Source of the DNA: Phascolarctos cinereus | Lineage: Eukaryota; Chordata; Mammalia; Diprotodontia; Phascolarctidae | Direction of reading: 5' to 3' | Length of the DNA: 64,000 nt | Assembly (NCBI RefSeq): GCF_002099425.1 | Contig: NW_018343955.1 | Coordinates: 12,634,001 to 12,698,000, forward strand | Part shown: positions 10,961-22,283 of the stretch, one piece after another | How positions within the stretch are numbered: position 1 is the first letter of the stretch | Layout of the letters: each line of letters opens with the position of its first letter | The notes under the pieces: model-generated | What the model was told of the DNA's origin: nothing | The model's input: the letters and a program-made list of their open reading frames with translations, nothing else | Databases searched by the model: none | Made by a program: the position numbers and the translations under genes

Positions 10961-11280
10961 TATGAATTTTTCAAGAGCATCGGCCGTCTAAGGGAAGAGA
11001 AGTAGCAGAGTGCCTATATTGTTGGGGTTCTCAGAAGACTCATGATATGACAAATTCAGTGGGATGGACAACATGATGACTATGCCCATAACCTTCAGTG
11101 GGGCATCCTTTAATTGCATGTGGCTGGCAGGAGTTGAACCCTATGACACATATTTTAACATCTTATGGGAAATTCAATACCACATGCCATTGCGTATATT
11201 ATATGCTTAATACAGTAATGAATGTGCAGATTTTATTAAATGACTTTGTTAAGTGGAAATCCTAAGAGCTATTTCCCTCC
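10961..11280. other. Unique sequence
   Basis: No repeat or gene is recognised. Confidence 0.4.
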
Positions 11281-11286
11281 TCCTTC

Positions 11287-11456
11287 AAATCTTAGCTCTG
11301 TCACTATCTGTGGGCAAGTCATTTAACCCTTGTTTGCCTCAGTTTCCTCATCTTTAAAGTGAGCTGGAGAAGGAAATGGCAAACCACTGCAGTATCTCTG
11401 CCAAGAAAAACCCAAATGGGAACATGGACACTCAGACATGACTGAAATGAACAAAT
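11287..11456 (+). repeat. Mar-1-like SINE, 5'-truncated
   Basis: Begins near gtcactatctgtgggcaagt and runs through gagctggagaaggaaatggc to the gacatgactgaaatgaac tail. The tRNA-like head is missing or replaced by MIR sequence. Confidence 0.8.
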
Positions 11457-11582
11457 AACCTCTGTGTGACCTCAGACAAGCCATTTCACTATTCTAGGTC
11501 TCAGTTTTCTTAGCTAAAGAATAAAGGGGTCGAACAAGGTGACTTCTAAGGTCCTTTTTAGCTCCACATCTATGATCCTATA
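11457..11582 (+). repeat. MIR SINE 3' half
   Basis: ctctgtgtgacctcagacaa, ctcagttttcttagctaaag, and a tail ending in catctatgatcct. It continues the MIR into which the Mar-1 SINE seems to have inserted. Confidence 0.65.
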
Positions 11583-11624
11583 ACTATAAACTTTCATCAC
11601 ATTTCTCTGTCTTTATCTTCCCAG

Positions 11625-12030
11625 GTCAATTTTGAGGAGATAAATGCTACCTTTGAGTCATCCAGTGCTTCAGTTTTCCCTTAGAATAGTACAAGAAAGC
11701 TGTCCTAGGGTCCCCCCAGCAGTTGCCACTATCCCCAGCTCAGCTACAGCCCCCATGGAAGTGCTATGGGGGGAGGTTTACAGAGTGGCCAAATGGCTGT
11801 GTCTTTGAACCCAGCTGGGATGCCAGTGACCTAAGCTCACCATGCTTCGAGCAAGGCTCTTGGTTCCAACTCACTTTCAGCCAGCCTAAGGTCTCTTTCC
11901 TCTCCCTGCCGAGAGACTTGAGCTGAGTGAGAATGAGGCCTTATGTTTAACCCAACAGGCTAGCTAACATCTGGCAGCAGGCCAGATATGGCGAGAAGGA
12001 TGTGGATGCTTTCAAATCCATTCAATAATG
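11625..12030 (+). other. Possible noncoding exon, 11,625-12,030
   Basis: A strong pyrimidine-rich acceptor (ctgtctttatcttcccag, ending 11,624) and a GTGAGT donor at 12,031 bound 406 bases of non-repeat sequence. All long frames contain stops, so any exon would be mostly untranslated. A short ATG frame starts at 11,988. Prediction from splice signals only. Confidence 0.18.
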
Positions 12031-12600
12031 GTGAGTTCTCTTCTTTACGTCATGAAGGCCTCATGTTCACTTGATTTACACCTTCTCTCATGCTGGAAGA
12101 ATTGTTCAACATTCCCCTGGATTAGATCGGAATCCCCCAGAGGCATATTTCTCCACTTGGCCTGAGTTGACGACTTAGGCTCAGACTTCCAAGTCTTCCC
12201 CAGGAGGGGCATAACCATAATGCCCTTGTCTTTGTTTCAGAGTTCCCCAGCTTCCAAAAACACAAAGAAGATTAAGGAGCACAATTGTGCTGAGAATCAG
12301 GTAAGCAGTGCTGTCAGATTGGGTATCGACCAAGTCTTACAGAAAGCGATTTAGCTGAGCCCAGGAGGCAAAGCCGGGAGGTGAGCAGCTGAATTCCAGG
12401 AGCTGCCTATGAGACCACACAACCTCCCAGAGCTGCATGCTGTGAACACCCACACTCAAGTGCCCTCAGGTTCTTGGTGGCATATGCCCCTCCCAAAAAA
12501 AATTACAAGCAAGAAATCTGGCTGAAGACCTCCAAAGAAAGACACATAGAGTACTTTGGAATGGCAAGGTGCATGGAGAGGGCTGATTCTCAGAATGTCA
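12031..12600. other. Unique sequence around the candidate exon
   Basis: Outside the exon candidate this is moderately GC-rich non-repeat sequence with no named element. Confidence 0.4.
12241..12300 (+). other. Candidate 60-nt exon
   Basis: Preceded by the acceptor tgcccttgtctttgtttcag (12,221-12,240) and followed by GTAAGC. The 60 bases (20 codons) are open in two of three frames; frame 0 begins SSPASKNTKK and ends CAENQ. It lies in unique sequence. I do not recognise the peptide. Chance splice motifs are common, so support is modest. Confidence 0.3.
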
Positions 12601-12604
12601 CCTT

Positions 12605-12660
12605 TCCTTTCCTCCCCTTGTCTGGCACTTAATAAATGTTTTTGACCAATTCACTGATTA
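12605..12660 (+). repeat. L2 3' end fragment
   Basis: Contains 'ggcacttaataaatgttttt' followed by gaccaattcactgatt, the usual L2 terminal sequence. Confidence 0.6.
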
Positions 12661-12722
12661 ACTCTTGTCCGCATTGGCGGGCATATGATTAAATTGAAGA
12701 AAAAAATTGTTGTTTTCCACAG

Positions 12723-12761
12723 ATGACTCTCAAGACTTTCAATGAGACGTAGAGGGGACTT
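12723..12761 (+). other. Candidate 39-nt exon
   Basis: Acceptor attgttgttttccacag precedes it and a GTGAGT donor follows at 12,762. It starts ATG ACT CTC and contains an in-frame TAG. If joined to 12,241-12,300 in phase 0 it would add nine codons before the stop. Speculative. Confidence 0.15.
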
Positions 12762-13155
12762 GTGAGTAAAAGGTAATTCCTGTTTGCTTAGACAGAAACC
12801 ACAAAATTCCTCTTTCTATGTCTGGCTCTGGAATATAGGAGAATTGAAACATCTTATTTCAATGTCCCATCAGATATCTTATACTAGGTTGTGACTATAA
12901 ACCTTGCCTTAGAGTACATATGATATGTTTTGCCTGTTTGGCTGTGATTAATCTATTTTTTAAAATGTAATAAAAAGACTTATTGAGCACTTTGTTGTAA
13001 ATATGTGATAGACACTGTGGTGGAATCTAAAGTTTAACATCTGAGTCCAGATCTCTAGGAGTTTATGATCTAGTAGAGGTGAAGGGATGAACATTTGAAG
13101 TTATATAGCAATGAAACACCAAAACAATTGGAAACAGTAAAAGTAGCATCTCAAA

Positions 13156-13158
<3 letters not shown>

Positions 13159-13249
<91 letters not shown>
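13159..13249. repeat. Compound (AT)n(AC)n microsatellite
   Basis: About 24 AT units followed by about 21 AC units. The adjoining open frames on both strands are artefacts of the repeat. Confidence 0.98.
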
Positions 13250-13253
<4 letters not shown>

Positions 13254-13409
13254 TATAATTTCCAAATGAATTATGCAGACAACAATTTGCAATAAGAGAG
13301 TAGAATAGGGAAAGATTACTTTAGCCAGAATCATCAATCCACTGTTGTAACTCTTTGCACTCTTATTTCCTTTCCTATAATTAATTTTCAAGTGATGTTA
13401 TCTGAGTAA

Positions 13410-13605
13410 GTTTGGTATAGTCGTTAAAGAATCAAGAAGATCAAAGGTCAAGTCAAGATCCATCTTTGGCCATATGGCTGCGTGAAAATGTGCAAAACAC
13501 TTAACCTTAATGACCCAGCCAACTCTCTAAGACCATAACTTACAGAAGAGTTGTTAATCTGCATTGGTTCTTGGAGTTGCTTATGCCAATAAAATCATAG
13601 GTGTT
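13410..13605 (+). repeat. MIR/THER-type SINE with 'aaaatcatagg' tail
   Basis: acacttaaccttaatgaccc, actctctaagaccataactt, and a tail at ccaataaaatcataggt. The same family occurs better preserved at 32,577-32,790. Confidence 0.5.
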
Positions 13606-13699
13606 GGGCCGTCATGACATGCCACCATGGTAAGCCTCAAAGTCTCTCTGGCTTATGCAGTGATACAGCATATTGCAGATCCTACTGCATTAATTATTT

Positions 13700-15215
13700 G
13701 GTTTTTTAACATTCAAAGCATTCTTTTATTTCAGCATCCCTTTGCTTCCAATTCCACTCCAACTGCCTCTTCCATCCCCTACCCCCCACCTTTAACTATC
13801 TCAAATGAATTAGCTTCACAGAAAAAAATGTAGTCATCTTGTGGACTTTTAGTACATTTTCTATCAGTAAACTTTCTTGGTTTTCACAAATATAGCATAT
13901 TTAACTTATTTTACATAATAGAATGCTAGAAATTATAATTTAACTCCTTATTTTCCCTAGATTATTTAAAAATTAAGTACATTTTCAATTATCATGTACT
14001 AATTTTTTTCTCTCTTCCACCCTCTCCCACCTCCCATAAGAAAATAAAACCCTTTTAACAAATATACATAGTCAAGCAAAACAAATTTATATGTTGGCAA
14101 GGTCCAAAAATAAGTGCCTCATTTTGCACATTTAGTCCCTTATTTCTCTATCAGGAGGTGGGTAGCATTCGTCATCATCAGACCTCTGGAATTATGTTTA
14201 CTCGCAGCATTGATCAGAATTCTTAATTCTTTCAAAATTATTTGTTTTCACTATATGGATGTCATTGTATAAATTATTCGCCTGTTTCTTCTCATTCCAC
14301 TGCTAATAACACAGCTAATGTTCATGTAAGTCTTCTAACGTTTCTCTGAAATAGGATTTTTTATAGCACAATAGTATTCCATTATATCCACATGCCATAT
14401 TTTGTGTATCTATTCCCCAATTGATGGGTACTGCCCCCTCTTAGTTTCCAATTTTTTGACACCATAAAAAGTGTTACTATAACAATTTTTGTATATTTGG
14501 GCCCTTTTCTCCTTTCTTTGAACTTTTTGAGGGTATAAACCTAGGGTATTCATAGTTTAATAAATTTTGAAGCATGGTTCCACATGCATTTCCAGAATGG
14601 CTTGATCACTTCACAGCGCCAGACTCCATTAATGTGGCTATTTTCTCAAAGCTCTTCCAAACATTTGTTATTTTCCTTTTTCCGTCAACTTTTCCAATTC
14701 TATGGGTGTGAGGTGGAACTTCAGAATTGCTTTAATTTACATTTCTTTAGTTATTAGTGATTTTGGATCATTTTTTTTCATATGTCTATAGATTGGATTT
14801 CTTCTTTCAACAATTTTCCATTCATATCTTTAGACCATTTATCAGCTGGGGAATGGCTGTTATCTTTGTACATTTGAAGCAGTTCCTTACCAGAGAAATT
14901 TGTTTCACAGATTTTTTTCCTACTTAATGTTTTCCTTATATCTTAGCTACATTAGATTTAAGTAAAAATTTAAATTTTACGTAATCAAAATTGGCCATTT
15001 TAACTTCTGTGATCCTCTCTATATCTAGTTTGGTCATGAACTCTTTCAAAATGCAGAGTTCTGAAGGGTAATTTCTTCCATATTCCTCTGGTTGATTTAC
15101 GATATGACCTTTTATATGTAGGTCATGTATCCCTTGGAGCTAATCTTTGTATTATGGCATGAGGTGTTGACCTAAACCTGTCTTCTGCCAGGCTGCTCTC
15201 TAGTTTTCTCAGCAG
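13700..15215 (-). repeat. Old L1, 3' half
   Basis: Antisense 3' UTR on the left (ttttaacattcaaagcat), then the ORF2 C-terminus: cccaattgatgggtact at about 14,418 and ccatttatcagctggggaat at about 14,836. It is more diverged than the other L1s here and ends where a plus-strand L1 begins. Confidence 0.8.
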
Positions 15216-16057
15216 TGGCTAATATGACAGAAAAGATAAATAATAAATATTGCAGGGGATGTGGAAAAATTGGGCTACTAATGCCCTATCAGTGGAGTTG
15301 TGAACTGATCCCACCATTCTGAGAAGCAATTTGGAGCTATGCCCAAAGGGCTATAAAAATGTGCATACTCTTTAATCCAGCAATACCACTAGTAAATCTG
15401 TATCCCAAAGAGATAAAAAACAAAAGGCAAAAGTACCTATATGTACAAAAATATTTATAGCAGATCTTTTAGTGATGGCAAAGAATTGGAAATTGAGGGG
15501 ATGCCCATCAATTGGGGAATGGCTGAACAAGATGGGGTATATGATTGTGATGGAATACTATTGTGCTATAAGAAATAAGCAGGATGCTTTCAGAAAACCT
15601 GGAAAGACTTACATGAACTGATGTAAAGTGAAATGAGCAGAACCAAAAGAATATTGTACGCAGAAACAGCAATGGTTTACAATGATCAACTGTGAATGAC
15701 TTAGCTATTCTCAGCAGTACAATGATCTGAGACAATTCCAAAGGATTCGTGATGAAAAATGCTATCCACCTTCAGAGAAAGAATTGATGGAGTCTGTATA
15801 AAGATTGAGCCATACTTCTTTTTTTACTTTTTTTCCCATGTTTTTTCTTTTTCTTTTTTTTTTTGTCTGGGTTTTCTCTCTTTCTTTCAACATGGTTAAT
15901 ATGGAAATATGTTTTACATGACTTCACATGTATAATCTATATCAAATTGCTTGCCTTCTCAAGGAAGGGGGAGGGAAGAGAAAGAGAGAATTTGGAATTC
16001 AAAATTTAAAAATTTTAAAATGCTTATATATAAATTGAGAAATAAATAAAAATATGT
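15216..16057 (+). repeat. L1 3' end
   Basis: Starts at tggctaatatgacag in the ORF2 C-terminal zone, includes gcaaagaattggaaattgag and atgcccatcaattggggaat, and ends with aaataaataaaaatatg. Shares coding and 3' UTR segments with the neighbouring minus L1, so it is a separate insertion, not one inverted copy. No clear target duplication. Confidence 0.85.
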
Positions 16058-16079
16058 TTAGGGGAAGAAAACCAAATCT

Positions 16080-16860
16080 GCTCATTAATAAAAGCTGATT
16101 ATTCAACTAAGAGAAGAGACATCAGGAATCCACATGTCACAGACAGAAAACAAGCACCGTATCACAACCCCCTCAGCACTGGTACATGAGAGGAAATTTG
16201 TGGCAACAGAGAGGCTATGTCTCTGTATATTTATAGCTAGAACCCGGAGACTTGGGTTCAAACCCCAGACAAATGAAATGGTTTCCTCTCTGACCAATGG
16301 AAAAATAGTTCATTGTGCTCCAGTCAACATAGCTAAATAACAAGGTTAAAAATGGGACCTTCCTTCACTGAAATTAGATTGTATGTCCAGGCCAAGATGT
16401 GGAAGGGGAAATAAATACAGGCAGAGGTGAGAGGTGTATTGTGTTAACTTTACCAGAGCTGCTGCAAGTGGGAAAACCCTGGTCATGTTACATACTTGGA
16501 TTTCTGTCTTCTAGGACAGGAATCTTCTAGGGAAATTGCAAGGGTAATTATTCTAGAGAGTTTAGAGAGAATGTTTAAATCTCAAATGATCTGGATTGAT
16601 GTTATCTGTATTTGTATCAAGTGCTTTGGCTAAATTGTCTGTTCACTTGGAGTATGCATAGAGTCCAAGATCACTTTAGGGAAAGAAGAAACTCTTCCCC
16701 ACCTGGAATTTTGAAAAGCTCTTTTTCTGCTTTGTTGAATTCTATCCAGTTTGACTGTTTTGGTTTTTTGTACAGGGGCAGAACTTAGAAGAGAAGAGGA
16801 AGAGAGAGAAGAGAGGACCAAAATATCCATTTTACAAATGGTAGGGGTGGGCGGGGTGGG
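16080..16860. other. Mostly unique sequence
   Basis: No gene is recognised. A B-box-like gggttcaaaccccaga near 16,255 may be a remnant of a tRNA-derived SINE. Overlapping frames at 16,103-16,340 look like chance. Confidence 0.35.
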
Positions 16861-16874
16861 GTGGTCAACCATTT

Positions 16875-17128
16875 AACTTTCAATTCGATCATTTTTTAGT
16901 TGACTCTTCATGACCCCATTTCAGGTTTTCTTGGCAAAGATACTACAGTAGTTTGTCATTTCCTTCTCCAGTTCATTTTACAGATAAGGACAATGAGGCA
17001 AACAGGGTTAAGTGACTTGCCAAGGTCACACAGCCAGCAAGAGTCTGAGGCTGAATTTGATTTCAGGAAGATGAGTTTTCCTGACTCCAGGCCTGGTGCT
17101 CTATCCACTGTCCTATCTCGCTGCGCCT
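16875..17128 (-). repeat. Mar-1-like SINE
   Basis: Full antisense copy: catgaccccatttcaggttt, tttgtcatttccttctccag, head at about 17,120. AACCATTT is present on both sides (16,867-16,874 and 17,129-17,136). Confidence 0.9.
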
Positions 17129-17299
17129 AACCATTTGATACCAACTGGGGAAAAATGGCAGTCATTTTCACTGAAGAGGGAAGGAAGAGGACAGATATAA
17201 TCTCTGAACCCTCTTAGGAAGGCCAGAGACCCAGCATTGCCCCAACATGAAAGCAAGAGGAGCAGCTGACCATAGATTTCTCACTTACATTAAATGAAT

Positions 17300-17475
17300 C
17301 TGGGTGGTGGAGTGGGAGATCATGCATTGTGATAGTAGAAATGGGTTTAGATTTAAGGTCTTTTAGGAAGTCTGGACTAAATCCTGGTTCTACTTACCAG
17401 CCTTGAGACCTTGGGTAAAACTCTCTGTGACTCATTTTCCATATTATTAGTAAAAATGACTATTATAATTCCTGT
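17300..17475 (+). repeat. MIR-like SINE, diverged
   Basis: Weak core: ggactaaatcctggttctac, ttgagaccttgggtaaaac. Boundaries are approximate. Confidence 0.45.
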
Positions 17476-17481
17476 ATTACA

Positions 17482-17632
17482 GTAAGGCATAATGGAAAGA
17501 GAACTGAATTGGAATTAGAAGACCTGGGTCCAAAATCTGACCCTTCTATGTATTCGATGTGTGGCCTTGGTTAAATCACTTCATCTCTCTGAGTCTCAGT
17601 TTCCAGGAAGAAAAGGAGTTAGATCAAGGTTG
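17482..17632 (+). repeat. MIR SINE
   Basis: gaattggaattagaagacct, gtgtggccttggttaaatca, ctctgagtctcagtttcc. Confidence 0.75.
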
Positions 17633-17830
17633 CTTAACCTTTTTTTTCTGTCATGGGTCCCTTTGGTAGTAAGGTGAAGCCTAAGAGGTTGATAGACCCC
17701 TTGCTGAAGAATTCTTTTAGATAATTGAAGAAAATGCTGAATTTCAATTATAAGTTAGTAAAAATAAAGATGTAAAATTTCTCCATCCACATGTATACCT
17801 GAAATTTGTCCATAGACCCCTAGAGTAGAT
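17633..17830 (+). repeat. MITE-like element, family A
   Basis: Begins ttgcttaaccttttttt, then gtcatgggtccctttggtag and agaccccttgctgaagaatt. Shares layout with 35,236-35,421, which has terminal inverted repeats. The right terminus is not clear here. Probably a nonautonomous DNA transposon relic; family not named. Confidence 0.5.
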
Positions 17831-17974
17831 GATCTCTAAAGTCCCTTACAAATCTAAATCATATCATCTTATGTTCTACCTCATAGGGTTGTTTTGAGAA
17901 AAGCATACTATGAACCTATATAAATTTGAGTTACTTTTATTGACTGAATTCTACTTGCCTCAGTCTTTCAGAAG

Positions 17975-18243
17975 CTAATAATATTAATTAGTATTTACAT
18001 AGCACTTCTTTAAGGTTTACAAAGTGCTTTACAAATATTATCTCATTTGATCTTCACACCAACAATTCTGGGAAGTAGGTCTTATTATTATTCCCATTTT
18101 ATAGTTGGGGAAACTGAGGCTAACAGAGGTTAAGTGACTTGTCCAGAGTAACACAGCTAGTAAGTGTCTGAGACCAGATTTGAACTTAGGTCTACCTGAC
18201 TCCACCTCCAGCACTCTATCCCCTGCACCACCTAGTTTCCTCC
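17975..18243 (-). repeat. MIR SINE, nearly full length
   Basis: Antisense: agtgctttacaaatattatc, tcatttgatcttcacacc, ttggggaaactgaggctaac, cacagctagtaagtgtctga, head at caccacctag. Confidence 0.9.
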
Positions 18244-18249
18244 AACACA

Positions 18250-19360
18250 GAGCTGGGCAAAGGAAAGGAACTCAGTAACTACTTCCTTAATGGATAGATG
18301 GATGAATGGTGCTGAAAAAATATTTGCTGATTGGTTGATGGATGGATAGATGAATATTTAAATGAATTTAGATATACTTTTCTTTAATATTATTTCTATG
18401 GGTGTGAATATTACCAAGGTAGATTATCTCTACATCTTCAGGCCTATGAGTCTCTTGTATGCTTTATTGAATGCTAGATTTTTACTCTCACTCCATCTTT
18501 TGCCTCAAAAGCTTTGATTCTGTCTTTAGACTAACTACAAAAGCCTAATAGATGTTATCCTCACCCCTGAACTTGAAAAATGTATTTGACAAAAAAAAAA
18601 TACAATGGAGTTCCTTCAGGTGCAAAATTAACCAGAATGTGATTATTTTGAGATAAATTCCCTAGCTCAGCAGTCATGCCTTGTTGTTTCCAATGTTTTA
18701 AAGTCCATGCCAGGGTTCTGTTCTCCTAGAGTGAAAATAACTGGAGTAATTCAGTCCTAGTAAGTCCTAGCTGTGCAAATAACTGGACTAATTAGAGGAA
18801 AAGGTTATCTTATCCCAACACAATTCATATACATTCAAGCCCTTTGCCCTCATTGGTCCTTTCCTTGAAAATGGCCAAGTTACAATTAATCTAAAGTTCT
18901 CCCAGACATAAGTGCTCTCTCCTTATTCAAAATACTTCATACTTCCTTACCTATATATATCTAATCCCCTGAACAAATAGAATGGAAACTCCTCCTTACC
19001 AAAGACTATCTCACTTTGGTTACCTTAGCACCTAGCCCAATGCCATTCATATATCAGGCCTAAATTGCATTTCTTTCTTTGGCTCTCCAAGCTGTCAATC
19101 TTCAGCCATCAATTAGAAGCCATTGAACATAGCTATAACTGCATACTAGTCATTTAATGAGATGCTTTTCTGAGTTTCTTCTAAATTATAGGAATAGCTT
19201 TTATGATGTCAGAGGCTCCAACAACATGAAGAGCCCAGGTTCAGTTCTGTGAATTTCTTGCCTCTATAGCACATAGCCCCTGCCTAGAAAATCTGGGAAA
19301 GATAGCACTGATATCGCCCAGTAGGGCGATGCCAATTCCCTTTGTAAGCCCATGAAATTA
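18250..19360. other. Mostly unique AT-rich sequence
   Basis: GATG-like simple sequence at 18,290-18,350, otherwise no gene or clear repeat. A perfect 7-bp inverted repeat ATCGCCC/GGGCGAT occurs at 19,313-19,330. Confidence 0.4.
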
Positions 19361-19369
19361 ATGAAACAA

Positions 19370-19560
19370 AGTGCTTTCTTCACAACCATCCTGCAAGGCA
19401 GGCAAAGCAAGAAGCATTAGCTGCACTCAACAAATAAAATTTAGGCATCAAGAGGTTTAAATGACTTGTCCAAGGTCACATAGTATTTAAGAGACAGTCC
19501 CTTGATTCAATTTCAGGTCTTCTTACTCTTGGAATCCTGCTTTTTCTAGTATACCATACC
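19370..19560 (-). repeat. MIR SINE, diverged
   Basis: Antisense: aaagtgctttcttcacaacc, tgacttgtccaaggtcacat, caatttcaggtcttctta. Confidence 0.6.
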
Positions 19561-19689
19561 ACCTTCAAGAAGTGGTTTTTAAAAGTAGTGTTATCCATAG
19601 GAATATTTGGTAGCTGGTGGTAGGGGAGAAATCTGGAGGGTGAAATGGCATTTTGTGTCCTATTCAGACTATAATCACAAAGGCTCAAA

Positions 19690-20300
19690 ACCTGGAAGCT
19701 AGTCTTAATTCTTTCCTCTCTTTATTTCCTATGTATAAAAGGGTCCGTCAAACATTTTTAAACTTCTTTCCCATCTATCTTTTCCTTTCCAATCCCAAAT
19801 CCAATTGCTTTCTGGTGCAAGTACCATGTCATCCTTAATGACTGCAAGAATTCCTAATTACCTCCAGCCTCTCTTCTATCTAGTCCCCTGAGGCTTAGAT
19901 TACTCTTTCTAAAATACCACATTTGAGGTCAGTTCCCACTGAAAGTCAGAAACCTTCAATGGTTCTTTATTACCTGCAGAATAAAGTCCATTTTCCTTAG
20001 CTTTTCATATTTTGGTCCCAAGCTATTTGCATAGCCAGATAGATTTGCTCACGGTGCTCTGAACATCCCATGTGAATTTCTAACTCTACACCTTTGCTCA
20101 TCTGCCAGGAATACTCTTTCTCCTCCCTAACCATCCAAATTTTGCTCATCCTTCAAGATTCAGTTCATGTCCCATTTCCTCCAAGAAGCCATCCCTGACT
20201 ACCCCAAGTCTCCCAATCTTCCCTGTTCTCTGACCTTGCAGAAACCTTAGCTATCTGCACTGAATTGTTTCTTATTTGATGCATTTGCGCCATAGATGTC
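19690..20300 (+). repeat. L2 LINE, 3' part
   Basis: Plus-strand L2: aaccttcaatggttctttat, tgcagaataaagtccatttt, cctttgctcatctgccagga, ctccaagaagccatccctga. This is the coding C-terminus and beginning of the 3' UTR, in antique condition with several stops. Confidence 0.75.
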
Positions 20301-20329
20301 ATTCATCGAATGTAGAGCTTAGAAGAGAG

Positions 20330-20560
20330 CTCAAGGTTCATCTTTGCCTTTTCTGTGCCATGGACTTCTTTGAAGGCTGGAGTAGTTGATGGACCTGTCT
20401 AAGAAGAATGTTTTATTACTATATTCATATTTAAGGTAAATTGTAAAATGCAATTAAAGGTTAATGAAAATATAGATCTTATTTTTTCCCATCCAAGTTC
20501 ACAGACCTTTCTGAAATCTACCAATGGACCCTAAGTTAAGATCCTGATCTAATTCAATGC
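20330..20560 (+). repeat. MITE-like element, family A
   Basis: caaggttcatctttgccttt start, catggacttctttgaaggct, and an ending in caatggaccctaagttaaga. Related to copies at 17.6 and 35.2 kb. Confidence 0.45.
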
Positions 20561-20686
20561 TTAACTCTTTTTAGCCCCTTCTATCCCCTGAGCAGGTTCA
20601 ATGACATTCTAGACAGCTGTGTTGACCTGGGCCTGATATTGGACATGCATGATGGACCCTACCCTCCAATATATACGCATGTACAC

Positions 20687-20689
<3 letters not shown>

Positions 20690-20747
<58 letters not shown>

Positions 20748-20752
20748 ACACC
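20690..20752. repeat. (CA)n microsatellite
   Basis: About 30 CA units with one interruption (cata) near the right end. Confidence 0.98.
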
Positions 20753-21165
20753 CTTTCAGAACTTAGAGAGTTTCCTAACACTTTGAGGCCAACTGTAAGA
20801 AGAAACCTAAGGGTCAGAGATTGTCTCTTTAATATACCTATAGATCTCTGACTCTCAGCAGCCAATTAAAAGTGTTATTAAGACCAACAGGAAATAGAGG
20901 CTATCTGAGCCTTCTAGGATTCCCTTTCTCCCACTGGGCCACAAGTTATAAGCTCATGGTCTCCCAGGTAAACTTGTGTCAGAGACAGGGCTACTTGCTG
21001 TTCATGTCTTCTTTGGCCTCATGAGATCTTGAATGGCAGGTGGTATCTTCCTCTTCCTGAGCCCTTACAGGCAAGGTATCAGATACTTAAATAATTAGAG
21101 TAGGACCTATATCTCTTTATTTCCAATTCAATATTCATTGTGGTTGTATTACAATAGGTTATCTC
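20753..21165. other. Unique sequence
   Basis: No gene or named repeat is recognised. Confidence 0.4.
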
Positions 21166-21169
21166 TCTG

Positions 21170-21300
21170 ACTTTGGTATAAACTTCTTGAGGTCAGAGAT
21201 TGTCATATTTTCTTATAGTCCCTCCTTCCCCTACTTTAACATGAATAACATTGCCTTGTACGTAGCAGGTAATTAACAAATCTTTGTTAAATGGGCAAAT
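21170..21300 (+). repeat. L2 3' end
   Basis: aacttcttgaggtcagagat, tacgtagcaggtaattaaca, ctttgttaaatgg, matching the L2 terminal pattern. Confidence 0.6.
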
Positions 21301-21566
21301 GAAATTATAACAGCGATCCTCAGCACTATACATCAACATTGATGATGGAACATATGACCTACCTCCTGACAGAGCTGATGGACTCAAGGTGCAGAATGAG
21401 GCATACATTTTTTAGATGTGGCCAACTTGAGAATTTGTTTTGCATGACTGTGCACAATTGTTACAAAGGTTTTCTTTTTTCTTTTTCCAAGGTGAGGATG
21501 GGGCGAGAGCAAGAGATAATTCTTATTTGTTTATTTAAAAAGTAAAATTTAAAATATTGTATGCCA

Positions 21567-22272
21567 CCTTTGACCCAGCAATAGCGCTTTTAAGGCTATA
21601 TCTCAAAGAAATCATAAAAATGGGAAAAGGACCACATGTGCAAAAAATATTTATAGCAGCTCTTTCTGTGGGGGCAAAGAATTGTAAATTGAGGGGATGC
21701 CCATCAATTGGGGAATGGCTGAACAAGTTGTGGTACATGAATGTAATGGAATACTATTGTGCTATAAGAAATGATGAGCAGACAGACTTCCAAAAAACAT
21801 GGAAAGACTTGTATTGACTGATGCTGAGTGAAGTGAGCAGAACCAGGAGAACTTTGTACACAGTAACAGCCACATTTGTGATGACTAACTTTGATAGACT
21901 TAGCTCTTCTCAGCAATGCAAGGATTTAAGGCATCTCCAAAAATCTCATGATGGAAAATCTATCCACATCCAGAAAAAGAACTATGGAGTTGGAATGCAT
22001 ATTGAAGCATACTATTTGCTCTCTTTTTTTTGGTCTCTTCTGTTTTGTTTTGTTTCTTCTTTCTTGTGGTTCCTCCTAATGGTTCTAATTCTTCTTTACA
22101 ATATTGTAATAAGACTAATGTGAAAATATGTTTAAGAGATGTATATGTAGATTCTACATCAGATTCCATACTGTCTTGAGGAGGGAGGGGGAGAAAATTT
22201 AAAACTCAAAAGCGTATGGAAGTGAATGTTGAAAACTAAAAATAAATTAATAAAAAAAACAAAACAAAAAAA
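21567..22272 (+). repeat. L1, 5'-truncated, with target duplication
   Basis: Starts in ORF2 at ctttgacccagcaatagcg. The frame 21,557-21,817 keeps LYLKEIIKMGKGP, CPSIGEWLNKLWYMN and VMEYYCAIRNDEQ, the L1 C-terminus. It ends in ataaattaataaaaaaaac. ATTGTATGCCA (21,556-21,566) and ATTATATGCCA (22,273-22,283) form a 10/11 duplication. Confidence 0.95.
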
Positions 22273-22283
22273 ATTATATGCCA

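Noticed and set aside
13063-13391. Open frames with runs of Y-I-Y-I and C-V-C-V, or H-T-H-T, on both strands
   Set aside because: They are translations of the AT/AC microsatellite. The same applies to frames at 20,639-20,865, 36,611-37,203 and 45,328-45,866.
16225-16290. Possible tRNA gene (B-box-like gggttcaaacccc)
   Set aside because: No A box or cloverleaf could be built. A tRNA-derived SINE remnant is more likely.
19311-19330. ATCGCCC/GGGCGAT hairpin as a terminator or regulatory element
   Set aside because: A single 7-bp stem in unique eukaryotic sequence with no further context; kept only as a note.
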